In this document: piece after piece, positions 6,906 through 14,226 of the stretch | Position numbering within the stretch: position 1 is the stretch's first letter | Layout of the letters: each line of letters starts with the position of its first letter | NCBI GenBank assembly: GCA_021780285.1 | Contig: JAJXZA010000247.1 | Location: forward strand, 1 to 15,331 | DNA from: Planctomycetota bacterium | GTDB lineage: Bacteria; Planctomycetota; Phycisphaerae; WQYP01 | Direction of reading: 5' to 3' | Length of the DNA: 15,331 bases | Made by a program: the position numbers and the translations under genes | The notes under the pieces: generated by a model | What the model was told of the DNA's origin: nothing | Seen by the model: only the letters and a program-made list of their open reading frames with translations | The model's database searches: none

Positions 6906-7221
6906 ATCGTTTTTCACGCTGCCGGCCCCGTTGATTTGCCGCCAAGGTTATGGCGGTCTGTACCGGCCTTAAACGGGCTGTTTTCGGCAATGTGCCGTCA
7001 ATTTCGGAACTATTTTAGAGGGATTCATGTTGCCGACCTTCAGAAGAATAAATTGGATTTTAGTGTAGTGTCCCAGAGGAAGATTTACGATATGCACTTC
7101 ACAGTTTTTTCAAATATTCTGGCCCAAGCGGGCTATCGACGCCGTGTGCTCCGCGAACCATGACGGCCAGCAACTGTAAACGTCCGTTAGGGACAGTACA
7201 TTAGCGTCTCTGTTTATAACC
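6906..7221. other. Leader region of the transglutaminase gene, with a small upstream frame
   Basis: No gene of normal size. A 23-codon frame at 7092-7163 (starting MHFTVFSNIL) has AGAGGA (7075-7080) eleven bases upstream, and its TGA overlaps an ATG at 7160 as ATGA. That ATG opens MTASNCKRPL and stops after 14 codons at 7204. From 7180 the frame of the large downstream gene is open and encodes a hydrophobic run. See the findings for the possible frameshift. Confidence 0.5.
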
Positions 7222-9150
7222 TTGGCGGCTCTGTCCGGCAGATTGGTACGGGCTGATGGCGCCGGCGCCATCACACCCGCGCAGAAAAAACTGCTCGTAT
7301 GGCACTTTGATCAATGCTCGTACAATGCGCTTGGCTCGGTTCTTACCTATTTTTACGGACCCGGTCCGGCCATTACCAACTCTAACCGCACCGCGTTTGA
7401 AAGGAAGACGTTTTTCGACCCGCTTAATTCCACGGGTTATGGCGGCTATTACGGCTGGGCGCCGTGGACGAGTAAAATGGTTGACTCCGGCCGAATGGTT
7501 TGGAACGGCCATCGAGTCACCAACCTCATCGGGTCCAATTTTTCGTTGGCGACGCACCGCATTCCAATAGTGTTGCTCGGTCGCAACCCGCAAACGCATC
7601 AATTTCAATTTGCAGCTCTCGTATCATTTGAAAAGGGTGAACGCGATCGCCTGATTGCCCGCTTGCGGCACAAACTACAAAAAGGGCCAGTCCTTATTTG
7701 GACACCTTATGCTGCGGTGCTTAGCGGTAATAACCGCGCTATGCAATGGCATCAGGTTAAGCGGCTGTCACCCGGGCATTATCTTGTGCCATTTTCACCG
7801 CAGCTTACTCATGCGGTGGCCGTATTTGCGATTCCGCACTCCAAGAAGGTGCTCTTGGTGGATGGCTCAAACCTGCACGGGGTATACCAAACCAGTGCCG
7901 GCACTGTGGTATGTACGGCCGCGGCGATGTCGGCATCGGTGCGGCTGAAAATGGGCGGCGGCACGATTTTGTCGCGTTGCGGCGATATGTACGGCGACCG
8001 CTTTGATGTAGTATTTTATAAGCCCAAGCCCCCGGCTTTTATACGGCAGATGCCCTTGCGGTATCGGGCGCAGGCAATTTGCGCCCTTGCCAAGGCGGGC
8101 GCTAATCGGGCAAGTTTACAAACGGGGTATAACCTGCTACCGCCAGATCAGCGTTCGGCGCTGTCGTTTCTTATCGGCAACATGCCGCTGCATGATCTTA
8201 AAACGCTCAGTGGAGACTATTTGGCTAAAGATGTATCTCTGGCGTATCAGGCGATGGCGGAGCGCCCCTGGCGTAGCCATATACCCAAGCGCGTCTTTCT
8301 GCAGTATGTGCTGCCTTATGCCAACCTGGATGAAGCCCGCGGCAATTGGCGTGAGCGGTTGATGCCCGTATGCCAACCGCTCGTATCCCATTGCACCTCT
8401 GCGGGAGCGGCGGCGCTTGCACTCAACAAAGCAATCTTCCCGTTGTTTCATGTGAGCTACAACGCCCAAAAGCGTCCCATTCCCAACGAAAGCCCATCGC
8501 AGTCTATTTCATCGCACTACGATTCGTGCACCGGGCTTTCCATTTTGCTGGTAGACGCCTGCCGCAGCGTGGGGGTGCCGGCACGTATTGTAGGTACGCC
8601 CATGTGGGCCGTTCATCGGGGGGATGCCAATGGCAACAACGCAGGTAATCATACCTGGGTGGAAATATGGGATGGGCAGTGGCATGTACTGGGGGCATCG
8701 GAAGTTTCGCCGCTGGATAAAACATGGTTTTTGGCTAATGCGTCGCTCGCGTACGGCGCTCGCATGAAGCTTATTGATGGCATCTATGCCCATCGCATTT
8801 ATGCCGCTGTATTCAATCGAAAGCCTCTGACGCCCGGCAACTGGTTTCCGATGGTTTGGGACTTAAACGATCATACGGTTTATGCGGATGACATCTCGGC
8901 AGATTATGCCCACCGTCAACTGGTATCGGTGCGCATCGCCGGCAGCTACAAAGCGGCAACATCCGCCGTACTGGTGCTGCATCGCCAGGGGCGGCTTATC
9001 GCCGATTTGCCGGTACGTGGAAGCGTGAAACTCTGGCTGTCGGCCGGCGGGCACTATAGTGCCGAGGTGCGGCTCGCGGGCAAGACGTCGCGCAAGACGA
9101 TAGCGGTTCCGGAAAAGGCGCCATTTGCCGTTGAGTTATCCATTCCCTGA
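7222..9150 (+). CDS. Exported C39-like peptidase fold plus transglutaminase-like domain protein
   Basis: 642 residues counted from TTG 7222. N-terminal part (about 20-260) resembles a C39/papain-like fold: C32 in FDQCSYNALGSVLTYFYG, a KGPVLIWTP strand, H197 in THAVAVF and D214 in LLVDGSN, in the order Cys-His-Asp. C-terminal part (about 400-530) is a transglutaminase-like core: C436 in DSCTGLS, SVGVPARIVGTP, and H477 in NHTWVEIWDGQWH. The usual third-residue Asp after the W-x-x-x strand is not present (GASE instead). A beta-rich tail (about 570-642) ends the protein. Start is uncertain: no ATG is in frame, no ribosome binding site precedes 7222, and the open frame goes back to 7180, encoding LASLFITLAALSG, which looks like the core of a signal peptide. 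Probably periplasmic. It may cleave or cross-link peptides or handle cell-surface amide bonds; no substrate can be named. It converges with tsaE. Confidence 0.75.
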   Translation: MAALSGRLVRADGAGAITPAQKKLLVWHFDQCSYNALGSVLTYFYGPGPAITNSNRTAFERKTFFDPLNSTGYGGYYGWAPWTSKMVDSGRMVWNGHRVTNLIGSNFSLATHRIPIVLLGRNPQTHQFQFAALVSFEKGERDRLIARLRHKLQKGPVLIWTPYAAVLSGNNRAMQWHQVKRLSPGHYLVPFSPQLTHAVAVFAIPHSKKVLLVDGSNLHGVYQTSAGTVVCTAAAMSASVRLKMGGGTILSRCGDMYGDRFDVVFYKPKPPAFIRQMPLRYRAQAICALAKAGANRASLQTGYNLLPPDQRSALSFLIGNMPLHDLKTLSGDYLAKDVSLAYQAMAERPWRSHIPKRVFLQYVLPYANLDEARGNWRERLMPVCQPLVSHCTSAGAAALALNKAIFPLFHVSYNAQKRPIPNESPSQSISSHYDSCTGLSILLVDACRSVGVPARIVGTPMWAVHRGDANGNNAGNHTWVEIWDGQWHVLGASEVSPLDKTWFLANASLAYGARMKLIDGIYAHRIYAAVFNRKPLTPGNWFPMVWDLNDHTVYADDISADYAHRQLVSVRIAGSYKAATSAVLVLHRQGRLIADLPVRGSVKLWLSAGGHYSAEVRLAGKTSRKTIAVPEKAPFAVELSIP

Positions 9151-9217
9151 TATGACGGAGCTGGAGCCTTCGGTAAACAGGCGGCTTGCCGGGCTTGCGT
9201 CGCTTGTTGAATTGTCG

Positions 9218-9703
9218 CTATGCCGGTATCAGTTGCATAAGCAATTGCTGCGATTGCTCGCCTTGAGCTGTAAGCAGCCAATCGCGTGATTGTGGCCCCG
9301 TGACTTCGCCCGTGATGGTGAGAAAATCGGCGGGCAATAGCTCCGGTACGCGGGCCGCCCACTCAAGTACCACGAGGCCATTCTGGCAAATAAGCTCTTC
9401 AAAACCGACCGCCGCAAACTGATCCGCCGATGCAATGCGATAAGCGTCGAGGTGGTATACGGTTTTGGCTGTGGCAAGTTGCGGCGATTTTTCATAGATA
9501 TTTAACAGCACATACGTGGGGCTGCTTACCAATGAAACGTCGGCAACGCCGGCGCCGGCGGCAATACCGCGCACGAGCTGCGTTTTACCCGCCCCCAGCG
9601 GCCCATTAAGCGCTATGACCTGGCCCGGTCGGGCAAGCTCGCCGAGGCGGCGCCCCAGCGCGAGCGTGTCGTCAACCGATTGACTTATGAAATGTCGCGT
9701 CAT
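9218..9703 (-). CDS. tsaE: tRNA t6A biosynthesis ATPase TsaE
   Basis: 161 residues, typical for TsaE (YjeE). Walker A GPLGAGKT (34-41) follows VIALN; then VSSPTYVLLNIYE, the switch-like region of the family, HLDAYR (about 84-89), and the VVLEWAARVPELLP segment with the conserved E-W pair. TsaE is the ATPase that works with TsaB and TsaD to transfer threonylcarbamoyl to A37 of tRNAs reading ANN codons; it is cytosolic and usually essential. The ATG at 9703 overlaps the thiL stop by four bases (ATGA), so translation is probably coupled. No tsaB or tsaD is within the window. The stop at 9218 is 67 nt from the convergent transglutaminase stop; no clear terminator lies between. Confidence 0.95.
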   Translation of the reverse strand: MTRHFISQSVDDTLALGRRLGELARPGQVIALNGPLGAGKTQLVRGIAAGAGVADVSLVSSPTYVLLNIYEKSPQLATAKTVYHLDAYRIASADQFAAVGFEELICQNGLVVLEWAARVPELLPADFLTITGEVTGPQSRDWLLTAQGEQSQQLLMQLIPA

Positions 9704-10632
9704 GGTGCAGTTCCCCGGTGCTCAAAGCCGCCGACGGGCCATGGCTGCAGCATGCCATCGGGCGATCGCACATAAAGTTCCGGCGGACGGGTCATTTCAC
9801 CGATGATGGTCAGGGGCACGTCGGCAAGGTGGGTGGGAAGCTGCGCGGCGCCATGCGGGCTTAGCGTAAAAAGAAGTTCGTAGTCTTCACCATCACACAG
9901 CGCGTGCTGAGCCGGGCTGCGGCCATCTTGTTTGGCAAGTTGTATGGCGTCGGGATGAACTGGCAATTTTGCTTCATCTACAATTGCGCCGAGGCCCGAA
10001 GCTTCCGCGAGCCGGGGTAAGTCGGCGGCAAGGCCGTCGGAAAGGTCCATCATGCTGTGAACCGGGGCGATGGTTTGCAGAAGCGAGGCCAGTTTGATGC
10101 GCGGCGTAAACGTCAGGTGTCGTCCCAGGATGCTGCCTCCAAGCTTGCCGCTCACTACAATGGCGTCGGCAAGTTGCGCGCCTCGGCGCTGCACCGGGCG
10201 TTGAGTTGCAAAGCCCAGAGCTGAAACCGTGATGACCAGCGGTTGTTGCCAAATGGCGGTATCACCGCCAACCAGCGGGCAGTTGAATTCGGCTGCGGCA
10301 TTGCGGCAGGCGGTGAGCAGTGCCTGCGCGGCGGCTAGGGGCATATGCGCCGGCAACGCGACCGATACCATAATGGCCGCCGGCGCGGCGGCCATCGCGG
10401 CACAATCTGACAGGCAGCGGTTGACCGCCTTACGGCCGGCCGCCGCAGGCCCGCAGGTTGCAAGGTTAAAATGCACGCCATCGAGCGCCTGATCAATTTT
10501 TAGAAGCGCCAAGCCTGCCGCCGCATGAGGCGGAATTGCAACCGCGGCCATATCATCGCCGATGGGCACCGGTACCGCGGCATCCGGCCGGGTACTGTGC
10601 GTAAGCCAATGTAACAGGTCGTTTTCGCGCAT
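9700..10632 (-). CDS. thiL: Thiamine-monophosphate kinase ThiL
   Basis: 310 residues, standard length. All family landmarks are present: GDD (25-27) at the N-terminal metal site, KIDQALDGVHF (45-55), NRCLSDCAAM (71-80), LVGGDT (120-125), VSGKLGGSILG (160-170), MMDLSDGL (194-201) and DGEDYELLF (247-255). ThiL phosphorylates thiamine monophosphate with ATP to give the cofactor thiamine diphosphate, in the cytosol. It is the first gene of a two-gene unit with tsaE. The ATG at 10632 has no Shine-Dalgarno; a perfect TATAAT on the coding strand ends seven bases before it, so the messenger may begin at or next to the start codon. The conserved glycine after AAM of most homologues is alanine here, a conservative change that does not threaten the assignment. 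Confidence 0.95.
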   Translation of the reverse strand: MRENDLLHWLTHSTRPDAAVPVPIGDDMAAVAIPPHAAAGLALLKIDQALDGVHFNLATCGPAAAGRKAVNRCLSDCAAMAAAPAAIMVSVALPAHMPLAAAQALLTACRNAAAEFNCPLVGGDTAIWQQPLVITVSALGFATQRPVQRRGAQLADAIVVSGKLGGSILGRHLTFTPRIKLASLLQTIAPVHSMMDLSDGLAADLPRLAEASGLGAIVDEAKLPVHPDAIQLAKQDGRSPAQHALCDGEDYELLFTLSPHGAAQLPTHLADVPLTIIGEMTRPPELYVRSPDGMLQPWPVGGFEHRGTAP

Positions 10633-10638
10633 GACGAT

Positions 10639-10644
10639 ATTATA
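10639..10644 (-). promoter_or_regulatory. Candidate -10 box of thiL-tsaE (leaderless arrangement)
   Basis: TATAAT on the minus strand, ending six bases short of the thiL ATG (10632). Initiation at the usual 6-8 nt distance would fall on the start codon itself. No recognisable -35 hexamer at 16-18 bp (taacac at 10662-10667). Confidence 0.35.
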
Positions 10645-10780
10645 TGGCTGATGGCATGAAGGTGTTATGGCAGTCCGGCGCAGATTATGAAATGCTTAGC
10701 TGCGGGCGTATAACAGCAAGCCAGCTCCACTTAGCGCCGACGTGATGCTGCTTCGATATTATTACCACATTCAATAACTT

Positions 10781-11242
10781 TTACTGCAGCGGGCGTATGT
10801 CGAGGTCAAAGTCGTTGGCCAGAGCGGTGAGGCTGGTAAAGTGAATTTGCGCCATGCCGTAGGCCTGTACCCGAATGGTATTCCAGCCGGAGGTTTGCTC
10901 CACTTGCACCCCCTGCGAGTTTAAGAAGCGGTACTGGTATTCGAGATAAAGCTCGTGGCTGGTGAGGTTGCGAATGGGCACCACAATATCAAGCTGGCCG
11001 TCGCCCACGCGCGATGGAACCGGCTCTTTGACAACAACTTTTCCCAGGTAATGCCAGTTGGTAAGGTGCACCTGCGGGTAGGGGTTCATGTTGTCGGCAA
11101 AGGGTACGATGGGGCCGCAGCCGGCAAGTCCAATCATAAGTACTGCGGCCAATATGCCCGCAACCATGCTGGTTCTGCCGAACAACAACCGCCGTAGCCA
11201 GTTGCCTGAGGTGACTCTTTGAGAAGACGGTTGAACATTCAT
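10781..11242 (-). CDS. YcfL/DUF1425-like lipoprotein
   Basis: 153 residues with an N-terminal export signal: charged residues around W15-R23, a hydrophobic stretch (26-40) and lipobox L39-A-G-C42, so the mature lipoprotein begins at C42. The rest is one beta-sandwich-like domain: VVVKEPVPSRVGDGQLDIVVPIRNLTSHELYLEYQY (split over residues about 69-104) and a SGWNTIRVQAYGMAQIHFTS segment, recalling DUF1425/YcfL with its pattern of a strand bearing N-x-T and a late G-W. No aspartate follows the cysteine, so outer-membrane sorting is expected. ATG 11242 has a strong AAGGGGAG (complement of 11251-11258) eight bases upstream. It lies 86 nt downstream of an LpoB-like lipoprotein, and the two are probably one operon. 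In E. coli ycfL also neighbours lpoB. Confidence 0.7.
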   Translation of the reverse strand: MNVQPSSQRVTSGNWLRRLLFGRTSMVAGILAAVLMIGLAGCGPIVPFADNMNPYPQVHLTNWHYLGKVVVKEPVPSRVGDGQLDIVVPIRNLTSHELYLEYQYRFLNSQGVQVEQTSGWNTIRVQAYGMAQIHFTSLTALANDFDLDIRPLQ

Positions 11243-11328
11243 GGTGAATACTCCCCTTGGCCAATGCGATAAATATTACCGGTATCCAGGGCGGTTGGCC
11301 GCCCAATATGCCGGTTGTGTCTCACCTG

Positions 11329-12432
11329 TTACTGCCCATTTCCCGCAGGCATTATGGGGTTGCTGTTGACGGTTTTGGTGGTTGTGTCGGTTTCAGTACG
11401 AACTTTTCGGGTTGTGGTAATCGTGGTTGTTTTAAGAATCATCGGGCCGGTGATGTCGAGGTCGAGTGTGTTGTTCTGCAAGTCAACAGCTTTAAGCCCG
11501 GTTGAAACGCCGAGTTCCTGCTTCAGCGCCGAATAAAAATCATCCGGTGAGCCGCTGTACTGTACGGCAAGCTGGCCGTAGGCGGTTTGCGTATTGCCTG
11601 TGATGCCGCGATCAATAACGCGGGTAACGCCCGGCACCTTTTGGACGAAGTGCTTGATCTTGAGCACATCATCCACCGTGGCGGCATGGTAGATGCGCAC
11701 AGTAATGGGATTAAATGCCTGGGGGCTGCCGTTCCATACGGCGGCAAGTTTCTGCATGATTTTGTCCGACAGGTATCCGGTGTACATGTTGATATTGGTT
11801 TTGGATGCCGGCAGCGGCATATCCACATAGGCCACGCCTAAAATGCGTGCGTCCGTGGTGGAAAGCGCCTGGGCGAGCAGCCGCACCGCTCCCTGACTGC
11901 TGGACGACTGCGCGGTGGGCGAGGCCTGTATTTCCACCACCACATCGGTATTAAGCTGATGCTTAAGCAGCGGCAGAACAGCGGGGTCGCCATTTTGCAT
12001 GCGCAAAAAGCTTTCGCGATCGAGCACCTGCTTGGCCAAATCCGGGCTTTGAATGTCTACCTGACCGTTGGCGTTGAGGTAGTCTATGGTGGAAAGCTGT
12101 ATGGCCTGATAATCAGTATCAGATATCGGCAGCTTTTTGTAGCCTTGCGCTGTCACCTTGGGGTAAACAATGACCACCATAACACGCGGCTCGCGCTGGG
12201 CCTGGTAAGCCTGCACATAAGCAGCTTCATCGGGTAGCGCCTGGTGTGTGCCGTAGGGGTTGCCCGTGGTGGGTGGGCCGTAGGCATCGGGCGGCAGCGG
12301 TTTGCTGTACGGCTGGGGCTGATACGCAGCCTGATCGCTGGCCGGAGGAATATTGACGCGCTGCACGGTTTGACAGCCCGTCAACGCCAGTAAACTTGTG
12401 ATAAACCCGACGGCAGCCAACTTTGTAAACAT
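11329..12432 (-). CDS. Large lipoprotein with LpoB/CsgG-like middle domain
   Basis: 367 residues. Signal peptide MFTKLAAVGFITSLLALTGC with lipobox L17-T-G-C20, then a Pro/Tyr/Gln-rich linker (29-62). The middle domain (about 80-230) has the strand-helix order of LpoB/CsgG-like domains: VMVVIVYPKV, a helix with YLNANGQVDIQSPD, LLKHQLNTDVVVEIQASP, and TDARILGVAYVDM. A second alpha-beta domain (about 237-330) contains VRIYHAATVDDVLKIKHFVQKV (split) PGVTRVIDRG and a late strand pair; it resembles a small ferredoxin-like fold and I cannot name it. A Thr-rich tail (330-360) ends the protein. LpoB activates penicillin-binding protein 1B in enterobacteria; a matching role here is a guess from the fold and the YcfL-like neighbour. 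Start at ATG 12432, with TGAGG (12439-12443) six bases upstream; an upstream ATG at 12492 would break the signal peptide. Confidence 0.6.
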   Translation of the reverse strand: MFTKLAAVGFITSLLALTGCQTVQRVNIPPASDQAAYQPQPYSKPLPPDAYGPPTTGNPYGTHQALPDEAAYVQAYQAQREPRVMVVIVYPKVTAQGYKKLPISDTDYQAIQLSTIDYLNANGQVDIQSPDLAKQVLDRESFLRMQNGDPAVLPLLKHQLNTDVVVEIQASPTAQSSSSQGAVRLLAQALSTTDARILGVAYVDMPLPASKTNINMYTGYLSDKIMQKLAAVWNGSPQAFNPITVRIYHAATVDDVLKIKHFVQKVPGVTRVIDRGITGNTQTAYGQLAVQYSGSPDDFYSALKQELGVSTGLKAVDLQNNTLDLDITGPMILKTTTITTTRKVRTETDTTTKTVNSNPIMPAGNGQ

Positions 12433-12742
12433 AAACAACCTCACCAAACAACCGCCGCGGCAAGCGGCGATGCCTTCGCCTGCAACGCTCAAGGCTAAGC
12501 GGACGGCACAATGGCCAAACAGCCAGCCTCGGCAAATGTTGCAAGGCTATTTTACCCGCAGATAGGCGTAGCGTGTCAATATGCTGGCAAACCGTAGCTG
12601 CGGGGTGGGGGCGGTGCAGATGGCGGATCGCCGGGTTTTATATCAGCGCGGCCGTGGTTGATCTGAATCTGTTGGCTAATATGGGCAATTCATTTATGTT
12701 GGAGTGATGGCACACGACCGGGCGGGCGGTTTGATGGCAGCT
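12433..12742. other. Intergenic region upstream of the LpoB-like gene
   Basis: 310 nt without a supportable gene. It contains the promoter candidate at 12549-12579 and otherwise a G-rich segment (12599-12640) with no recognised motif. The AAA+ ATPase gene ends at 12743 on the same strand; no clear terminator was found. Confidence 0.5.
12549..12579 (-). promoter_or_regulatory. Candidate sigma70 promoter for the lipoprotein operon
   Basis: On the minus strand, TTGACA (12579-12574, perfect) and TAAAAT (12554-12549) are separated by 19 bp, or 18 bp if the -10 box is read as GTAAAA. Initiation near 12542 gives a leader of about 110 nt before the ATG at 12432. The spacer is longer than optimal. 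Confidence 0.45.
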
Positions 12743-13954
12743 TCATGCGTTTGCCGCGGCTTTTTGCGGTGCGGCCTGAAGCAGGAAAAAAAGAGCATAA
12801 AGCGCGCTGGTAAATTGGTAGTGCCCCTTGCCCATTTCTGCGCTTTGATGAATGACGCCCAAACGTTTCATCTTTTGAAGAAAATTATCCAACACCTTGG
12901 CTTCTTCTGATGAAAGGCGTTTTATGAGTTCAGCCTTGGTAAAATGGGTAAATTCGTGCGGAGGCTCTATCGGAAAAATCTTTCGTAAGATGCCGCGGTA
13001 TCGCGTGCTCCAAATAGCGTCGAGGACCTTTGGCTCGATGTATTTAGCTCCGATGACCTTTGCCGCTGAGATAACCCCGCTTAGGGCATCGTTCTTTTCG
13101 ACGGCGCCATCGGAATCCGCCTTGAATGCGGCGTCTCCAATCTCATGGAGGAATACGGGATATCCGCCGGAAAACTGCCAGAGAACGTTAAGTGCCTCGG
13201 GGGTGATGCGCATATTTACTTTGTTGAAGGCCTGCTGGAAGAACTGCTTGGTCTGGGCCTCATCAAACGGCCGAATTGAAATAAGGTCGAAAACGCGGTC
13301 AAGTGATGGTTGTGTTTCAAGCAACTGCCTGCGGCGCTCTGGAAGGCCGGCAAGGACCAGCGTTAGAGGTAATAGTTCTCGCCCGGTTGCGATTTCATCA
13401 ACGAGGCTTTTTAGCCAATTGGCGAAAGCAGCGGAAGTCGCCAAGCCATTGAGGTCATCAAGTACAATCAACAGCCCTTTACGCTGCGGGCCGATACTGC
13501 TCAGGAGTTTCCGCAGGCTGGGTCCGAAATCACTAACTGCCTGCGACAAGTCGCGTTGCGGGGCATCGAATGCGAGCGATACCCCGAACAGGCCGACTTC
13601 TTTAATATGGTTGCCCAAAAACCTCTTGACGCCGTCAAACCAGTTTCGGTCACGGCTTTCCTGCAACAGATGCTCAAAGATACGTCGTACCATTTCTTCC
13701 AGCGAGGTTACACCGCCCAGAAAAACATGCAGGCCGATGACCGCGTGCTTTTCTTCTGCGATTCGTACAGCCATCCGGCAGAGCGAGCTCTTTCCGATGC
13801 CTCGCTCGCCGGTGATGAAGACCCGCTCGAGCGTTTTCTTGGCGACGGATTTTGCGACTTTGGTGACAATTTCGGTGGTTTCATTCTCGCGGCCGACGAA
13901 AAACTCGATTGGAACCGGTACGCCGGGTGTGAAGGGAGAGTATTCTTTAGCCAT
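12743..13954 (-). CDS. AAA+/archaeal-type ATPase with C-terminal winged-helix-like region
   Basis: 403 residues. N-terminal FFVGRENE (18-25) is the box typical of ORC/Cdc6-like and archaeal-type ATPases; Walker A GERGIGKSS (49-57); Walker B LLIVLDDLN (161-169); a sensor-like LTLVLAGLPERRRQLL; and the ISIRPFDEAQTKQFF segment that starts the lid domain. The last ~80 residues (THFTKAELIKRL...AKVLDNFLQKMKRLGVIHQ) look like a winged-helix domain. Such proteins are ATP-driven switches; no partner effector is fused or adjacent, so the role is unknown. The ATG at 13954 is preferred to that at 13972, because GAGGAAG (13960-13966) is five bases upstream of it and none precedes the other. TTGCCA and TATGTA at 16 bp upstream may be its promoter. 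Flanked by about 310 and 270 nt gaps, it seems to be transcribed alone. Confidence 0.8.
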   Translation of the reverse strand: MAKEYSPFTPGVPVPIEFFVGRENETTEIVTKVAKSVAKKTLERVFITGERGIGKSSLCRMAVRIAEEKHAVIGLHVFLGGVTSLEEMVRRIFEHLLQESRDRNWFDGVKRFLGNHIKEVGLFGVSLAFDAPQRDLSQAVSDFGPSLRKLLSSIGPQRKGLLIVLDDLNGLATSAAFANWLKSLVDEIATGRELLPLTLVLAGLPERRRQLLETQPSLDRVFDLISIRPFDEAQTKQFFQQAFNKVNMRITPEALNVLWQFSGGYPVFLHEIGDAAFKADSDGAVEKNDALSGVISAAKVIGAKYIEPKVLDAIWSTRYRGILRKIFPIEPPHEFTHFTKAELIKRLSSEEAKVLDNFLQKMKRLGVIHQSAEMGKGHYQFTSALYALFFLLQAAPQKAAANA

Positions 13955-13982
13955 GGCGTCTTCCTCGCGCATTTGTCTAAAC

Positions 13983-14010
13983 TACATAATTCGTGATTCT
14001 ATCATGGCAA
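13983..14010 (-). promoter_or_regulatory. Candidate promoter of the AAA+ ATPase gene
   Basis: Minus strand TTGCCA (14010-14005) and TATGTA (13988-13983) with a 16-bp spacer; initiation would be near 13976, about 20 nt before the ATG and just upstream of its Shine-Dalgarno. Both boxes are imperfect. Confidence 0.35.
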
Positions 14011-14226
14011 TGGCCGGGAGTGAATGCGCGTTAATCGCTGAGAGGGCGGGTGTAGTTGGGGCATTTTATCCGCGAGATCGCTTCTCGGCCGCCCGGTACT
14101 TGCTGCATAGGGAGCGTCCCGGTCAGTAGTGGTGGATTTATCTTATGCGGTTTCCGATGTTACTACGGCCTTGCCGAGGGTGCAGCCAGCGATTAGTTGG
14201 ACAGGCTTCTCGCGCTTTGCTGCGGT

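Noticed and set aside
9151..9217. Bidirectional terminator between the convergent transglutaminase and tsaE genes
   Set aside because: No stable hairpin with a T-tract on either strand could be found by eye.
12897..14129. 410-codon plus-strand frame
   Set aside because: Antisense to the AAA+ ATPase, with Ser/Arg-rich low-complexity composition; the minus strand has Walker motifs and a good ribosome binding site.
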